Made by a program: the position numbers and the translations under genes. 51,239 nt of DNA from Aeromonadaceae bacterium. Its GTDB lineage: Bacteria > Pseudomonadota > Gammaproteobacteria > Enterobacterales > Aeromonadaceae. Shown in pieces: positions 28,770-38,649 of this stretch. The stretch spans positions 1 to 51,239 of the forward strand of contig JAJOIN010000062.1 of NCBI GenBank assembly GCA_021209335.1. Reading direction: 5' to 3'. Below the pieces are notes generated by a model. That model worked only from the letters and a program-made list of their open reading frames with translations. It did no database searches and was not told the DNA's origin. Numbering within the stretch: position 1 is the first letter of the stretch; each line of letters opens with the position of its first letter.

Positions 28770-29879
28770 ATGACCGAATTAGCCCCCCTGTTGCAGGCTC
28801 CCTACTGGAGCCACGGTGAGCGCCAGCTGATCTGCACGGCGCGTCACGACGAGACCCGCGACGGCGATACCGTCACGGCGACCACCTTCACCTTCCAGAC
28901 CGCCCCCCAGGCCAGCCGTTTTCATTACCTGCCGGGCCAGTTCCTGCTGATTAATGTGCCCATCGATGGCCAGACGCACAGCCGCGCCTATTCGCTCTGC
29001 TCGGCGCCGACCCGCCCCCATGCCCTGGCCATCACGGTCAAGCGCGTCGCCGGTGGCCGGGTTTCCAACTACCTGCTCGACACGCTGCAACCGGGCATGA
29101 CGCTGACCGCCTTGCCGCCCCAGGGGCAGTTCCACCTGCCGGCCAAGTTGCCGTCGGCACTACTGCTGTTATCCGCCGGTAGCGGCGTCACGCCGATGAT
29201 GTCCATCACCCGCACGCTGCGCGATCTGGGGCTCAACACCCAGATCCATTTTGTCTACAGCGCCCGTCATGCCGGCGATCTGATCTTCCGCGACGAGCTG
29301 CTGGCGCTGGCAGCTACAGACCCGCACTTTCACCTGACACTGCTGCTGGAAAGCCTGCCGGACGAGCCCATACCGCCGGGCTCGGGACGGCTGGTGGCGG
29401 GTCGCCTGCAGGCCGGGCTGTTGGCCGAGATCAGCGCCGGGCTGGCCGATTATCAGATTTACCTGTGTGGCCCCTCCGGTTACATTGATGCCGTACACAG
29501 CCTGCTCGCCGACCCACGCTACGCCTGCGTGCCCCTGTACGAGGAGCGTTTCAGCGCCGCGGCGCCGACGTCCAATGCGGCGGCGACAGCGCCCAACGCC
29601 GAGCAGGCTGACGCCAATTTCGCCCTGCGCGTCCCGGCCTTTGGCACTGACAGCACCATCGCCGCCGACGAGACCCTGCTCGACGCGCTGGAGCGTGAAG
29701 GGTTGCCGATCATCGGCGCCTGCCGTGCCGGCGTCTGCGGAAGCTGCAAGTGCAAGGTCGAGGCTGGCAGCGTCGAGAGCAGCAGCACGCTGGCACTGAC
29801 GCCTGACCAGGTGGCCGCGGGCTATGTGCTGGCCTGCTCGAGCAAGGCCAGGAGCGATCTGCAACTGGCGCTTGGTTAA
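28770..29879 (+). CDS. hcr: NADH oxidoreductase Hcr (electron donor to Hcp)
   Basis: A 369-residue FAD and [2Fe-2S] reductase that passes electrons from NADH to Hcp. In order it has a ferredoxin-reductase FAD domain (RAYSLCSAP), an NAD domain (LLSAGSGVTPMMS, YLCGPSGY), an Ala-rich linker and a plant-type ferredoxin domain with CRAGVCGSC and a final Cys. ATG 28770 has GAGGGA upstream; the longer open frame before it is not supported by the family. It lies 129 bases after hcp, with no terminator between. Confidence 0.94.
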   Translation: MTELAPLLQAPYWSHGERQLICTARHDETRDGDTVTATTFTFQTAPQASRFHYLPGQFLLINVPIDGQTHSRAYSLCSAPTRPHALAITVKRVAGGRVSNYLLDTLQPGMTLTALPPQGQFHLPAKLPSALLLLSAGSGVTPMMSITRTLRDLGLNTQIHFVYSARHAGDLIFRDELLALAATDPHFHLTLLLESLPDEPIPPGSGRLVAGRLQAGLLAEISAGLADYQIYLCGPSGYIDAVHSLLADPRYACVPLYEERFSAAAPTSNAAATAPNAEQADANFALRVPAFGTDSTIAADETLLDALEREGLPIIGACRAGVCGSCKCKVEAGSVESSSTLALTPDQVAAGYVLACSSKARSDLQLALG

Positions 29880-29931
29880 TCCCGGTTAAGCATTTCGCCT
29901 GCCGTGAACCGCAGGCTCTCACAAGGACTTT

Positions 29932-32493
29932 ATGATGGGACATGAGACTAAACACCGCCTCGTCGTTGTCGGCAACGGCATGGTCGGCCATCGCTTTCTC
30001 GAGGAGCTGTGCGACCGCGCCGACAGCCGCGACTACCAGATCACCGTCTTCTGCGCGGAGCCGCGCCTGGCCTACGACCGGGTGCACCTCTCCTCTTACT
30101 TTTCGCACCACACCAGCGAAGAGCTCAGCCTGGTCAAACCCGGCTTCTACGAGCGCCATGGCATTGAGGTGCGCTTGGGCGAGGCGGTTAAACAGATCGA
30201 TCGCGCGACCCAGCAGGTGCACTCCAACAAGGGCAGCACGGTCGGCTACGACACCCTGATCCTCGCCACCGGCTCCTACCCCTGGGTGCCGCCGATCAGC
30301 GGCGCCCAGCACCACGAATGCTTCGTTTACCGCACCATAGAGGATCTTAAGGCGATCCGCGCCGCGGCCAAGCAGGGCAAATCCGGCGTCGTCATCGGCG
30401 GCGGCCTGCTGGGGCTGGAAGCCGCCGGCGCGCTCAAAGCACTCGGCCTGCAGACCCATGTCGTCGAATTCGCTCCGGTACTGATGGCCGAGCAACTCGA
30501 TCGCCTCGGCGGCGAGATGCTGCGTCGCAAGATTGAAGCCATGGGCGTGCAGGTGCATACCAGCAAGCAGACCCAAGCGATCCAGATGCATGCGGGCAAG
30601 ACAGCGGCCCATCGGCTGGAGTTTGCCGACGGCAGCGCGTTGGAGGTGGATGTGGTGGTCTTCTCCACCGGTATCCGGCCGCAGGATACGCTGGCGCGCT
30701 ATGGTGATTTGGCCATCGCCGAGCGCGGCGGCATCGTGATTGATGATCACTGCCGCACCGCCGATCCGCACATCTACGCCATCGGCGAGTGTGCTGCCTG
30801 GCACGGTCGCTTCTTCGGCCTGGTCGCCCCCGGCTACAAGATGGCGCAGGTCGCCGTCGATCATCTGCTCGGTGGCGAAACGCCGTTCACCGGGGCAGAC
30901 ATGAGCGCCAAGCTCAAGCTGCTCGGCGTCTCCGTCGGCTCCATCGGTGATGCCCACGGCCGCACGCCCGGCAGCCGCAGCTACCTGTTCCAGGATGAGC
31001 AGGCCGGGATCTACAAGAAGATCGTGGTCAGCGAAGATGGCAGTACGCTGCTCGGTGCCGTACTGGTCGGCGATGTCGAGGACTACGGCAACCTGCTGCA
31101 GATGACCCTCAACGCCATACCGTTGCCGGAGCACCCCGACAGCCTGATCCTGCCGGCCTATGCCGGTGCCAAGCCGGCCCTCGGCGTCGATGCGCTACCC
31201 GAGAGCGCCCAGATCTGCTCCTGCTTTGACGTCACCAAGGGCAAGATCGCCGCCGCCGTCGCCGCCGGTCACCACACGCTCGCCGCGATCAAGAGCGAGA
31301 CCAAGGCCGGTACCGGCTGCGGCGGCTGTGTGCCGCTGATCACCCAGGTGCTCAACAGCGAGCTGAGCAAGCAAGGCATCGAGGTGAAAAACCACCTCTG
31401 CGCCCACTTCCCCTACTCCCGTCAGGAGCTGTTCCACCTGATCCAGGTCGGCCAGATCAAGAGCTTTGACGAGGCGATTGCCCAGCACGGCCACGGTTAC
31501 GGCTGTGAGGTGTGCAAGCCAACGGTGGGCTCGATCCTCGCCTCCTGCTGGAATGAGTATGTGCTGGAGCCGACGCTGACCGGCCTGCAGGATACCAACG
31601 ACATTTTCCTCGGCAACATGCAAAAAGACGGCACCTACTCGGTGATCCCACGCATGGCCGGTGGCGAGGTGACCCCCGAAGGGCTGTTGGCGGTGGCCGA
31701 GGTGGCCCGCGACTATCGCCTCTATACCAAGATCACCGGTGCCCAGCGCATCGGCCTGTTCGGGGCACACAAGGATGATCTGCCGGCCATCTGGGCCCGC
31801 CTCATCGATGCTGGATTCGAGACCGGTCAAGCCTATGCCAAGGCGCTGCGCATGGTGAAGACCTGCGTTGGCAGCACCTGGTGCCGCTTCGGCGTGCAGG
31901 ACAGCGTCGGCCTCGGCGTCGAGCTGGAGCACCGCTACAAGGGCATCCGTTCGCCACACAAGATGAAGTTCGGGGTCTCCGGTTGCACCCGCGAGTGCGC
32001 CGAGGCGCAAGGCAAGGATGTCGGCATCATCGCCACCGACAAGGGGTGGAACCTGTATGTCGGCGGCAACGGCGGCATGAAGCCGCGCCACGCCGACTTG
32101 CTGGCCAGCGATCTGGATAAAGAAACCCTGATCCGCACCATCGATCGCTTCTTGATGTTCTACATCCGCACCGCCGACAAGCTGCAGCGCACCGCCAGCT
32201 GGCTCGACAACCTCGAAGGCGGCATCGATTACCTGCGCGGTGTCATCCTCGACGACAAGCTGGGACTGGGCGCCACGCTGGAGGCCGATCTGGCCGCCCT
32301 GCGCGACCGTTACGCCTGCGAATGGCAACAGACGGTGCAGGATGTGCAGCAGCACGCCCGTTTCGCCCACTTCATCAACTCGCCGGCGCGGGATCCGAAC
32401 GTGCAGTTCGTACCGGAACGCGCCCAACACAGACCCGCTACCCCGGCCGAACGCATCCCGGTCTATACAGTCCATCTGGAGGAAAACGCATGA
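29932..32493 (+). CDS. nirB: Assimilatory-type NADH nitrite reductase, large subunit
   Basis: Cytoplasmic enzyme that reduces nitrite to ammonium with NADH. The 853-residue protein has an FAD domain (VVVGNGMVG), an NAD domain (VVIGGGLLGLEAAG), two BFD-like [2Fe-2S] regions (CSCFDV with GCGGC; GYGCEVCKP), a ferredoxin-like half domain and the sirohaem/[4Fe-4S] domain with cysteines C645, C651, C685, C689 (CX5C and CX3C). AAGGAC precedes ATG 29932; ATG 29935 is also possible. It follows hcr by 52 bases, so cotranscription with hcp-hcr is likely. It needs sirohaem, supplied by CysG. Confidence 0.97.
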   Translation: MMGHETKHRLVVVGNGMVGHRFLEELCDRADSRDYQITVFCAEPRLAYDRVHLSSYFSHHTSEELSLVKPGFYERHGIEVRLGEAVKQIDRATQQVHSNKGSTVGYDTLILATGSYPWVPPISGAQHHECFVYRTIEDLKAIRAAAKQGKSGVVIGGGLLGLEAAGALKALGLQTHVVEFAPVLMAEQLDRLGGEMLRRKIEAMGVQVHTSKQTQAIQMHAGKTAAHRLEFADGSALEVDVVVFSTGIRPQDTLARYGDLAIAERGGIVIDDHCRTADPHIYAIGECAAWHGRFFGLVAPGYKMAQVAVDHLLGGETPFTGADMSAKLKLLGVSVGSIGDAHGRTPGSRSYLFQDEQAGIYKKIVVSEDGSTLLGAVLVGDVEDYGNLLQMTLNAIPLPEHPDSLILPAYAGAKPALGVDALPESAQICSCFDVTKGKIAAAVAAGHHTLAAIKSETKAGTGCGGCVPLITQVLNSELSKQGIEVKNHLCAHFPYSRQELFHLIQVGQIKSFDEAIAQHGHGYGCEVCKPTVGSILASCWNEYVLEPTLTGLQDTNDIFLGNMQKDGTYSVIPRMAGGEVTPEGLLAVAEVARDYRLYTKITGAQRIGLFGAHKDDLPAIWARLIDAGFETGQAYAKALRMVKTCVGSTWCRFGVQDSVGLGVELEHRYKGIRSPHKMKFGVSGCTRECAEAQGKDVGIIATDKGWNLYVGGNGGMKPRHADLLASDLDKETLIRTIDRFLMFYIRTADKLQRTASWLDNLEGGIDYLRGVILDDKLGLGATLEADLAALRDRYACEWQQTVQDVQQHARFAHFINSPARDPNVQFVPERAQHRPATPAERIPVYTVHLEENA

Positions 32494-32822
32494 GTCACGC
32501 CCCCTGGCATCACGTCTGTGCCCTCGACGCCATCCTGCCCGGCACCGGTGTCTGCGCGCTGGTTGAAGGCCACCAGATAGCACTGTTTCGCCCGACGGCG
32601 GAGGCGCAGATCTACGCCCTCGACAATATCGATCCGTTTGCCCAGGCCAGCGTGCTCTCCCGCGGCCTGATTGGTGAGCACGGCGGTGAACTGTGGGTCG
32701 CCAGCCCGTTGAAGAAACAACATTTTCGTCTCAGCGACGGCCACTGCCTGGAGAACGCCGACTTCTCGGTACGCGCCTATCCGGTACGGATCGACGGCGA
32801 TCAAGTGGCTATCGGGCTGTGA
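32490..32822 (+). CDS. nirD: NADH nitrite reductase, small subunit
   Basis: A 110-residue Rieske-like small subunit of NirBD. NirD proteins of this type keep the Rieske fold but lack the cluster-binding Cys-His pairs, and none is seen here (only single Cys and His residues in loop positions). NirD is needed for full activity of NirB. Its ATG overlaps the nirB stop (ATGA), with GGAGGA upstream, giving translational coupling. Confidence 0.94.
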   Translation: MSHAPWHHVCALDAILPGTGVCALVEGHQIALFRPTAEAQIYALDNIDPFAQASVLSRGLIGEHGGELWVASPLKKQHFRLSDGHCLENADFSVRAYPVRIDGDQVAIGL

Positions 32823-32828
32823 AAACGC

Positions 32829-32856
32829 AACGGCATCCGGATGGGATGCCGTTTTT
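32829..32856 (+). terminator. Intrinsic terminator between nirD and nirC
   Basis: Perfect 10-bp stem AACGGCATCC / GGATGCCGTT with a five-base loop and a run of T. It ends the hcp-hcr-nirBD transcript or reduces read-through into nirC. Confidence 0.88.
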
Positions 32857-32900
32857 CGTTGAATCACTCTCTTTCTATCGAGCAAGTTCAAGGAGCAAGC

Positions 32901-33713
32901 ATGTTTACGGAAACCATCAACAAGTGCGCCGCCACCGCCGAGCGCATCGTCAAACTCGACCGCGACAACCCGTTCGGCTTCTGGGTAGCCTCGATGATGG
33001 CCGGCGCCTATGTTGGCCTCGGCATCATCCTCATCTTCACCCTGGGCAATCTGGTGGCTCCCGAGCTGCGCCCGCTGGTGATGGGCGCCACCTTCGGCAT
33101 CGCCTTGACCCTGGTGATCAACGCCGGCGCCGAGCTGTTTACCGGCCATACCATGTTTTTAACCTTCGGTATCAAGGCCGGGCGCATCGGCACCGGCAGT
33201 GCGCTGCGCGCCGGCCTGCAGAGCTGGGGCGGTAACCTGTTGGGTTCGGTCCTGGTGGCCTGGCTGTTCTGGCAGACCGGCGGCGGCAAGCTGCTGCCCG
33301 ATGGCACCAGCCTGCTGCACAGCGCCGCACTGGCAAAAACCCAATTGCCCATCGGCGCGCTGATCGCCAAGGGCATGCTCTGTAACTGGCTGGTCTGTCT
33401 GGCGATCTGGATGTGCCAGCGTGTCGAAGGCAGTGCCAAGTTCATCGCCATCTGGTGGTGCCTGCTGGCGTTTATTGCCTCCGGCTACGAGCACTCCATT
33501 GCCAACATGACGCTGTTTGCCCTCTCCTGGTTTGGCGCCCACAACCCGGACTTCACCCTCACCGGCATCGGCTACAACCTGTTGTGGGTGACGCTCGGCA
33601 ACACCCTCTCCGGCGTCGTTTTCATGGGCCTGGGCTACTGGTATGCCACCCCGGCGGCCCAGCGTCCGGAGGCCAGCCGGGTTAGGCTCGCCGAGCCAGC
33701 CAAGGCGGCCTGA
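32901..33713 (+). CDS. nirC: Nitrite channel NirC (formate/nitrite transporter family)
   Basis: Inner-membrane nitrite channel of 270 residues with six hydrophobic segments. FNT family stretches are visible, such as [20 protein letters not shown] and GYEHSIANM, the last holding the conserved central-gate histidine. AAGGAG lies six bases before ATG 32901. It follows nirD after a terminator, so its level may be set by read-through or an own start. It would import nitrite for NirBD or export it to limit NO formation. Confidence 0.95.
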   Translation: MFTETINKCAATAERIVKLDRDNPFGFWVASMMAGAYVGLGIILIFTLGNLVAPELRPLVMGATFGIALTLVINAGAELFTGHTMFLTFGIKAGRIGTGSALRAGLQSWGGNLLGSVLVAWLFWQTGGGKLLPDGTSLLHSAALAKTQLPIGALIAKGMLCNWLVCLAIWMCQRVEGSAKFIAIWWCLLAFIASGYEHSIANMTLFALSWFGAHNPDFTLTGIGYNLLWVTLGNTLSGVVFMGLGYWYATPAAQRPEASRVRLAEPAKAA

Positions 33714-33835
33714 CACCTGGCCAGGGTTGGCCACTGCCGGCCCTGGCCTTGCCTGGCCCCCCTGGGGCCTTGCCAACCGCCCTCACCGGCTCGCTTGCTC
33801 TGTACCTGCCCGGGCCCGACTGCTACCCTGCGGCC

Positions 33836-34246
33836 ATGCTACCTATTTCTCATCACATCCAGCTGCCCGACAGCGAGATCGAACTGACTGCCATCCGTGC
33901 CCAGGGCGCCGGCGGCCAGAACGTCAACAAGGTGGCCAGCGCCATCCACCTGCGCTTTGACATCCGCGCCTCCTCCCTGCCCGAGATCTACAAGGAGCGG
34001 CTGCTGGCCCTGTCGGATCAGCGCATCAGCCGTGATGGCATCATCATCATCAAGGCGCAGACTCACCGAGTGCAGGAGCAGAACCGCCAGGAGGCCCTCG
34101 ACCGCTTGCAGGCCCTCATTCAGAGCGTGGCCCAGGTGCAAAAGGCCCGCCGGGCGACCCGCCCCACCCGTGCCTCGCAGCAGCGTCGCCTGGACGGTAA
34201 GGCCCGCCGCAGCGATACCAAGGCCCTGCGCGGCAAGGTGCGCTAA
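33836..34246 (+). CDS. arfB: Ribosome rescue hydrolase ArfB
   Basis: ArfB (YaeJ) releases ribosomes stalled on truncated mRNA by hydrolysing peptidyl-tRNA. The 136-residue protein has the catalytic GGQ motif (26-28, in [10 protein letters not shown]) and the long basic C-terminal tail ([20 protein letters not shown]) that enters the empty mRNA channel. The start is set by alignment. No Shine-Dalgarno sequence is visible, and a possible extended -10 (TGCTACCCT, 33820-33828) ends only seven bases before the ATG, so the mRNA could be leaderless or nearly so. Confidence 0.94.
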   Translation: MLPISHHIQLPDSEIELTAIRAQGAGGQNVNKVASAIHLRFDIRASSLPEIYKERLLALSDQRISRDGIIIIKAQTHRVQEQNRQEALDRLQALIQSVAQVQKARRATRPTRASQQRRLDGKARRSDTKALRGKVR

Positions 34247-34381
34247 GCCCTGCCCTTTGCGGCCCCCCAGAGCCCTGGGAAGCGGAGTCCAAAATGTCCA
34301 TTTACACCCTGAAACAGTTATGACAGCGTAAGCCAAGGCGCCTCATCGCCCCCAGCCTTAGTCCCAGGGAGGGAGCCAGCC

Positions 34382-36322
34382 ATGGAACAGGAGAAGACTC
34401 TACTGCATCAGCGGGATATGGCCCAGTTGCTGTACGGCAACAGCTACCCCGGTCTCTTCATCTCCACCCTGGCCTCCTGGGTGCTGGCGTTTGGCTTTGC
34501 GCCACAGGCGATGGCGTTGAGCAAGGCCCACTGGGGGTACCTGATGCTCGGCCTGCTGGGCCTGCGCCTGCTGCTGAGTCACTACTGGCGGGGGAGGTTG
34601 AAGCTGGAGCCCGCCTGTGCCCCTTGCGCCATCCGTCATTTTGCCATCGGCCTGCTGCTCACCGCCCTGATGTGGTGTTTCTTCTGCCTCTACTACTATC
34701 CGGGGGCGAGCCAGCCGCAGCTGACCAGCAGCATCATAGTGATGGCCGCCCTGGCCGGCGGCGGCGCCAATGTGCTCTCCGGCCACAAGGGGCTGGCCCT
34801 GAGCTATGCCTTTATCCTGCTGTGCCCCTACTCCCTCTTGTTGATGCGCTCCCCCCTGCCCCATGAACACCTACTGGGCAGCATAGGCCTGTTCTTTTGC
34901 GGCATCTTGATGTACACCGCCAAGCAGTCCGCCGACTTTACCGCCAATGCCATCGCCCTCAAGCACCAGCATGAGCGGCTGCTGGGGGAGCTGGAGGAGA
35001 AGGTGGCCCACCGCACCCGGGAGATCTACCTGCTCTCCAATCGGGACCCCCTCACCGGCCTGCTTAACCGTGGCGCCTTCCTGGAGAGCCTGCGGGCCCT
35101 GTTGCAGTGGCATAACGTGCGCCAGGCACCGCTGGCGGTGCTGTTTGTGGATCTGGACGGCTTCAAGAAGATCAACGACACCCTGGGGCACGATCTGGGG
35201 GATCTGGCGCTCCAGGAGGTGGCCAAGCGGCTGCGCGAGCAGGCTGACGGTGCCCAGCTTGGCCGCTGGGGTGGCGATGAATTTATCCTGGCCATTCCCT
35301 ATGTCTCACTGCCGGCACTGGAGCAGTTTGTCACCCGGCTGATCGGTCGGCTCAAGGATCCCAGCCTCACGCAGGGGCACAGCCTCAAGCTGGGTGCCAC
35401 CGTCGGCACGGCCCTGTTTCCCGAACACGGGGTGACGGCCCAGGGGCTGATCCAACTGGCCGACATGGCCATGTACGAACAAAAGCGCCAGGCCCGTGGC
35501 CGGCTGGGGCTGTTCAATGATGTGCTGGCCGAGCAGATCCGGCGCGAACACAGGTTGCGCAGTCGGTTGGAGGAGGCGGCCGTGCGGCAGGAGCTGCTGC
35601 TGAACTACCAACCCCTGATAGCCGCCCGCAGCGAACAGGTAGCCGGCGTGGAGGCCCTGCTGCGCTGGCAACTCGATGGCGAGGAGATACCGCCGGATGT
35701 GTTTATCCCCCTGGCGGAGCAGAGCGGCCAGATCCGCCATCTGGGTCACTGGGTGTTGCAGCAGGCCTGTGACTTTGCCCAGCGCCGACTGCCGCAGACA
35801 CTGTCATTGAGCGTCAACGTCTCTGTAGTGCAGTTGCAGGAGGAGTCCTTCATGGAACGCTTGAGCCACATCCTGGCCAACAGTCGGTTGGCGCCGGCCC
35901 GGCTGCATCTGGAGATCACCGAGTCCCTGCTGGCATCCGACCCCGCTCTGCTGCCTCGGACACTCAACCAGTTGCACAACCTGGGCGTCCGGGTCTGCAT
36001 TGACGACTTCGGCACCGGCTACTCCTCCTTGTCCATGATGCAGCACCTGGCGGTGGATCTGGTGAAGATCGACCGCTCCTTCATCGGCAACCTGGAAAGC
36101 AGCGGCCGGGTCATCATCCGCGCCGTGATGCAGATGGCCGACAGCCTGGGCTATCAGGTGGTGGCCGAAGGGGTGGAGAGCAGCGCCCAGGCCCAGGCCC
36201 TCAAGGACCTGGGGGTACACTACCTGCAGGGCTTCTACTATGCCCAACCCCTGACCGAGCCCTGCCTGCTGGCCCTGCTGCAAGCCCAGACACCTGAGCC
36301 CCTGGACGCACCGCTGGCCTGA
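34382..36322 (+). CDS. Membrane GGDEF-EAL c-di-GMP protein
   Basis: A 646-residue protein with about five hydrophobic segments in the first 185 residues (no recognised sensor family), a short coiled coil, then GGDEF (297-301, intact) and EAL (424-426, intact; IDDFGTGYSS later). Both enzymatic activities are possible. A strong AGGGAGGGAG precedes ATG 34382. It converges on the chemoreceptor gene with only ten bases between stop codons. The inducing signal cannot be read from the sequence. Confidence 0.9.
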   Translation: MEQEKTLLHQRDMAQLLYGNSYPGLFISTLASWVLAFGFAPQAMALSKAHWGYLMLGLLGLRLLLSHYWRGRLKLEPACAPCAIRHFAIGLLLTALMWCFFCLYYYPGASQPQLTSSIIVMAALAGGGANVLSGHKGLALSYAFILLCPYSLLLMRSPLPHEHLLGSIGLFFCGILMYTAKQSADFTANAIALKHQHERLLGELEEKVAHRTREIYLLSNRDPLTGLLNRGAFLESLRALLQWHNVRQAPLAVLFVDLDGFKKINDTLGHDLGDLALQEVAKRLREQADGAQLGRWGGDEFILAIPYVSLPALEQFVTRLIGRLKDPSLTQGHSLKLGATVGTALFPEHGVTAQGLIQLADMAMYEQKRQARGRLGLFNDVLAEQIRREHRLRSRLEEAAVRQELLLNYQPLIAARSEQVAGVEALLRWQLDGEEIPPDVFIPLAEQSGQIRHLGHWVLQQACDFAQRRLPQTLSLSVNVSVVQLQEESFMERLSHILANSRLAPARLHLEITESLLASDPALLPRTLNQLHNLGVRVCIDDFGTGYSSLSMMQHLAVDLVKIDRSFIGNLESSGRVIIRAVMQMADSLGYQVVAEGVESSAQAQALKDLGVHYLQGFYYAQPLTEPCLLALLQAQTPEPLDAPLA

Positions 36323-36332
36323 CCACGCGCCC

Positions 36333-38333
36333 CTAGTGCAGCCGGGTCAACCGGCTGGCCACCTCCGCCAGCAGGTCGCTCATGCGCTTGAGTTCGGCCG
36401 AATTGTCGGCGTTACCGTCGGTCAGCTGGTTGAGGTTGCTCAGTTGCAGACTCATCTCCTGGGTCACCCTGTCCTGCTCTTCGGCCGCCACGGCGATCTG
36501 GGTCACCCGCTCGCTGATCTGACCGAAGTCGGCCACCACAGACTGCAGGTGTTGGTGGGTCTGCTGCGCACCGCTCACCGCCTTGTCGGTCTCCGCCTGC
36601 CCCTGGCTCATGGCGCTGACCGATTGGCGGGAGGTGGCCTGCAGGCGGGCGATCACCGCCTCTATCTCCACCGCCGACTGCTGGCTCTTGGCCGCCAGGC
36701 TGCGCACCTCGTCGGCCACCACGGCAAAGCCCCGGCCGGACTCGCCCGCCCGGGCGGCCTCAATGGCGGCATTGAGGGCCAGCAGGTTGGTCTGCTCGGC
36801 GATGCTGCGGATCATCTCCAGCATGCCACTTACCTGACCACTGTCCTGCTCCAGCTGCACTATGGCCCGCTGGGCCTGGCCTATCACCTCGGCCAGCTGC
36901 TGCATGGTGACGATCACCTGGCTCATCTCCTGGCCACTGCGCCGCACCTCATCGTGGATCTGGGACACGGTGGCCTGGGTGTCGTGGGCATGGCGCGCCA
37001 CTTCCTGGGCGGTGGCGCCCATCTGGTGGGCGCCGGTGGCCAACATGGTGTTCTCATCCCGCAGCTCCTGGGCCTTCTCCATGAAGCGGCTGCTGAAGCC
37101 CTTGAGCTCGCCCGCCTCACCCTGCAGGTCACTGGCCGCCTCCTGCACCCGTTGCAGCAGCTGCTTGAGCTTGTCGGCATAGTCGTTCACCGCCTGGCGC
37201 AGGGCCCCCACCTCGTCGTGGCGCAGCACAGACAGCCGCTCGTTGAGATCGGCACTGCCGCTGGCCAGGGCGCGGATCTGACTGGTGGTGCGCCCCAGGC
37301 TATAGAGGATGCCGCGAAAGAACACCAGCCCCAACAACAGCATCACCGCCAGGGTGGCCCCCACGCTCAGCTGCAAGAAGAGCCCCATCTGCCGGGCCAC
37401 CTGGGTCATCTGGGTCTTGGGCACCGCCAGCCCCAGCACCCAACCTGTCTGTGGCAGCCGGCTGAGGCGGACAAACACGGGTTCATGCAGCACACCATCG
37501 TCGTTGAGCTCCAGCGTGGCCCCCTGGGTCAGGCCGTCGATCTGGCTGGCCAGCGGCGCCAGCCAGGGCTGTTGCCCCGCCAGTTGCGCCAGCCGCACCA
37601 TGCTGCCGTCGGCGGCGGGTTTGGCCAGCTCGCCAGGGAAGCTGATGAGCTGACCGGCCTGATCGATGGCAAAGGCATAGCCGCCCTGGCTCTGACCATA
37701 GCGCTGCAGCAGGCCGCGAATGCCATCGAGCATCATGTCCACCGTGCTGACGCCCATGAAGCGCCCCTGGGAGAGCATGGGCACGGTACAGGTGATCATG
37801 GGGGTCTTGGAGTAGGGGTCCGTGTAAGCCTCAGACCAACTGCATTGCCCCGCCTTGCCCTGACGTCCGACCTGATACCAGCTCTCGTTGTGATAGCCGC
37901 TGCCCTGGGGATCGTTATAGTCATCCAGATAGGTCAGCTGCCCCTGGTTCCGCCCCCAGAAGAAGCTGCGTCTGGCCACCCCAGGGGTAAAGGTCTCGGG
38001 CTCCGGCCAGATACCGCCGCCGGCGATGGTGGCATCGCCATGGTTGTCGATCACCGGAGCAAACAGGCGCTTGAACAGGGCCTCGTCTTTGGGCAGCAAC
38101 TGGCTCTGGGTGGCCAGGCCGGCGGTGAGCTGCTGGATCTGGTCCAGCTTGGCGCCCAGCAGGCTCAGCATGTCCTCCTGACTGGCCAGTATCATGGCCT
38201 GGCGCTCCTGGATCAGCGCCGGTTTGACCTTCAGTTCCACCACCAGGTAGATGCTCAGTAACGCCAATAAAAACGCCAGCGCGGCGCCGGCGTAGATCTT
38301 GCGGGCAATGGTCCAGCCCTGTCTGTGTTGCAT
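36333..38333 (-). CDS. Methyl-accepting chemotaxis protein with dCache sensor
   Basis: A 666-residue transmembrane chemoreceptor. Helices at about 14-33 and 316-339 flank a periplasmic double-Cache-like domain (features [15 protein letters not shown] and [11 protein letters not shown]). A HAMP region (about 340-395) leads to the cytoplasmic signalling hairpin with the nearly invariant [19 protein letters not shown] at its tip (513-531). No CheR/CheB-tethering pentapeptide is at the C-terminus. The ligand is unknown; dCache domains often bind amino acids or other small organic compounds. AGGGAG precedes the start on the minus strand. Confidence 0.94.
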   Translation of the reverse strand: MQHRQGWTIARKIYAGAALAFLLALLSIYLVVELKVKPALIQERQAMILASQEDMLSLLGAKLDQIQQLTAGLATQSQLLPKDEALFKRLFAPVIDNHGDATIAGGGIWPEPETFTPGVARRSFFWGRNQGQLTYLDDYNDPQGSGYHNESWYQVGRQGKAGQCSWSEAYTDPYSKTPMITCTVPMLSQGRFMGVSTVDMMLDGIRGLLQRYGQSQGGYAFAIDQAGQLISFPGELAKPAADGSMVRLAQLAGQQPWLAPLASQIDGLTQGATLELNDDGVLHEPVFVRLSRLPQTGWVLGLAVPKTQMTQVARQMGLFLQLSVGATLAVMLLLGLVFFRGILYSLGRTTSQIRALASGSADLNERLSVLRHDEVGALRQAVNDYADKLKQLLQRVQEAASDLQGEAGELKGFSSRFMEKAQELRDENTMLATGAHQMGATAQEVARHAHDTQATVSQIHDEVRRSGQEMSQVIVTMQQLAEVIGQAQRAIVQLEQDSGQVSGMLEMIRSIAEQTNLLALNAAIEAARAGESGRGFAVVADEVRSLAAKSQQSAVEIEAVIARLQATSRQSVSAMSQGQAETDKAVSGAQQTHQHLQSVVADFGQISERVTQIAVAAEEQDRVTQEMSLQLSNLNQLTDGNADNSAELKRMSDLLAEVASRLTRLH

Positions 38334-38649
38334 AACCGCTCCCTATGGTACGGCCTCGCAAAAGAGGCGCAGTGCCTGTGACCTAAGCAACAAGCAGGCC
38401 AATCTCCCTCCAGCGCCAGGGCCTTGCGCCAAAGCGGGGCAGCGGCTGAGGGCAAGCGGCACTGACGCCGCCCGCACCGTATGCGGGCCCCGGATTGGAG
38501 CGCAACAGGGCTGGGCTAGCCAAGCGATGCAAAGGGAGTATGCTGACAGGCCCGGCTTAACGCAGCGACTGCGCCACCGGGAGCGGAATACCCAGGCGCC
38601 AAGGAGCCGGCGTCTTGCCCGGTCGGCCCTGGGGCTATTGAACCACCAC
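38334..38649. other. Intergenic region between chemoreceptor and Nramp-like gene
   Basis: About 316 bases between divergent genes. A frame is open across it on the plus strand, but its composition looks non-coding. It holds a 7-bp hairpin (GCCCGCA at 38470-38476 pairing with TGCGGGC at 38482-38488) and no recognised riboswitch. No convincing promoter hexamer pair was found. Confidence 0.5.

Noticed and set aside
33719-33748. Hairpin GGCCAGGG / CCCTGGCC after nirC as a terminator
   Set aside because: Loop of 14 bases and no T-tract; too weak to call.
38299-38649. N-terminal extension of the Nramp-like gene back to 38299
   Set aside because: The extension overlaps the chemoreceptor start on the other strand and translates to Arg/Ala/Cys-rich sequence unlike any transporter N-terminus.
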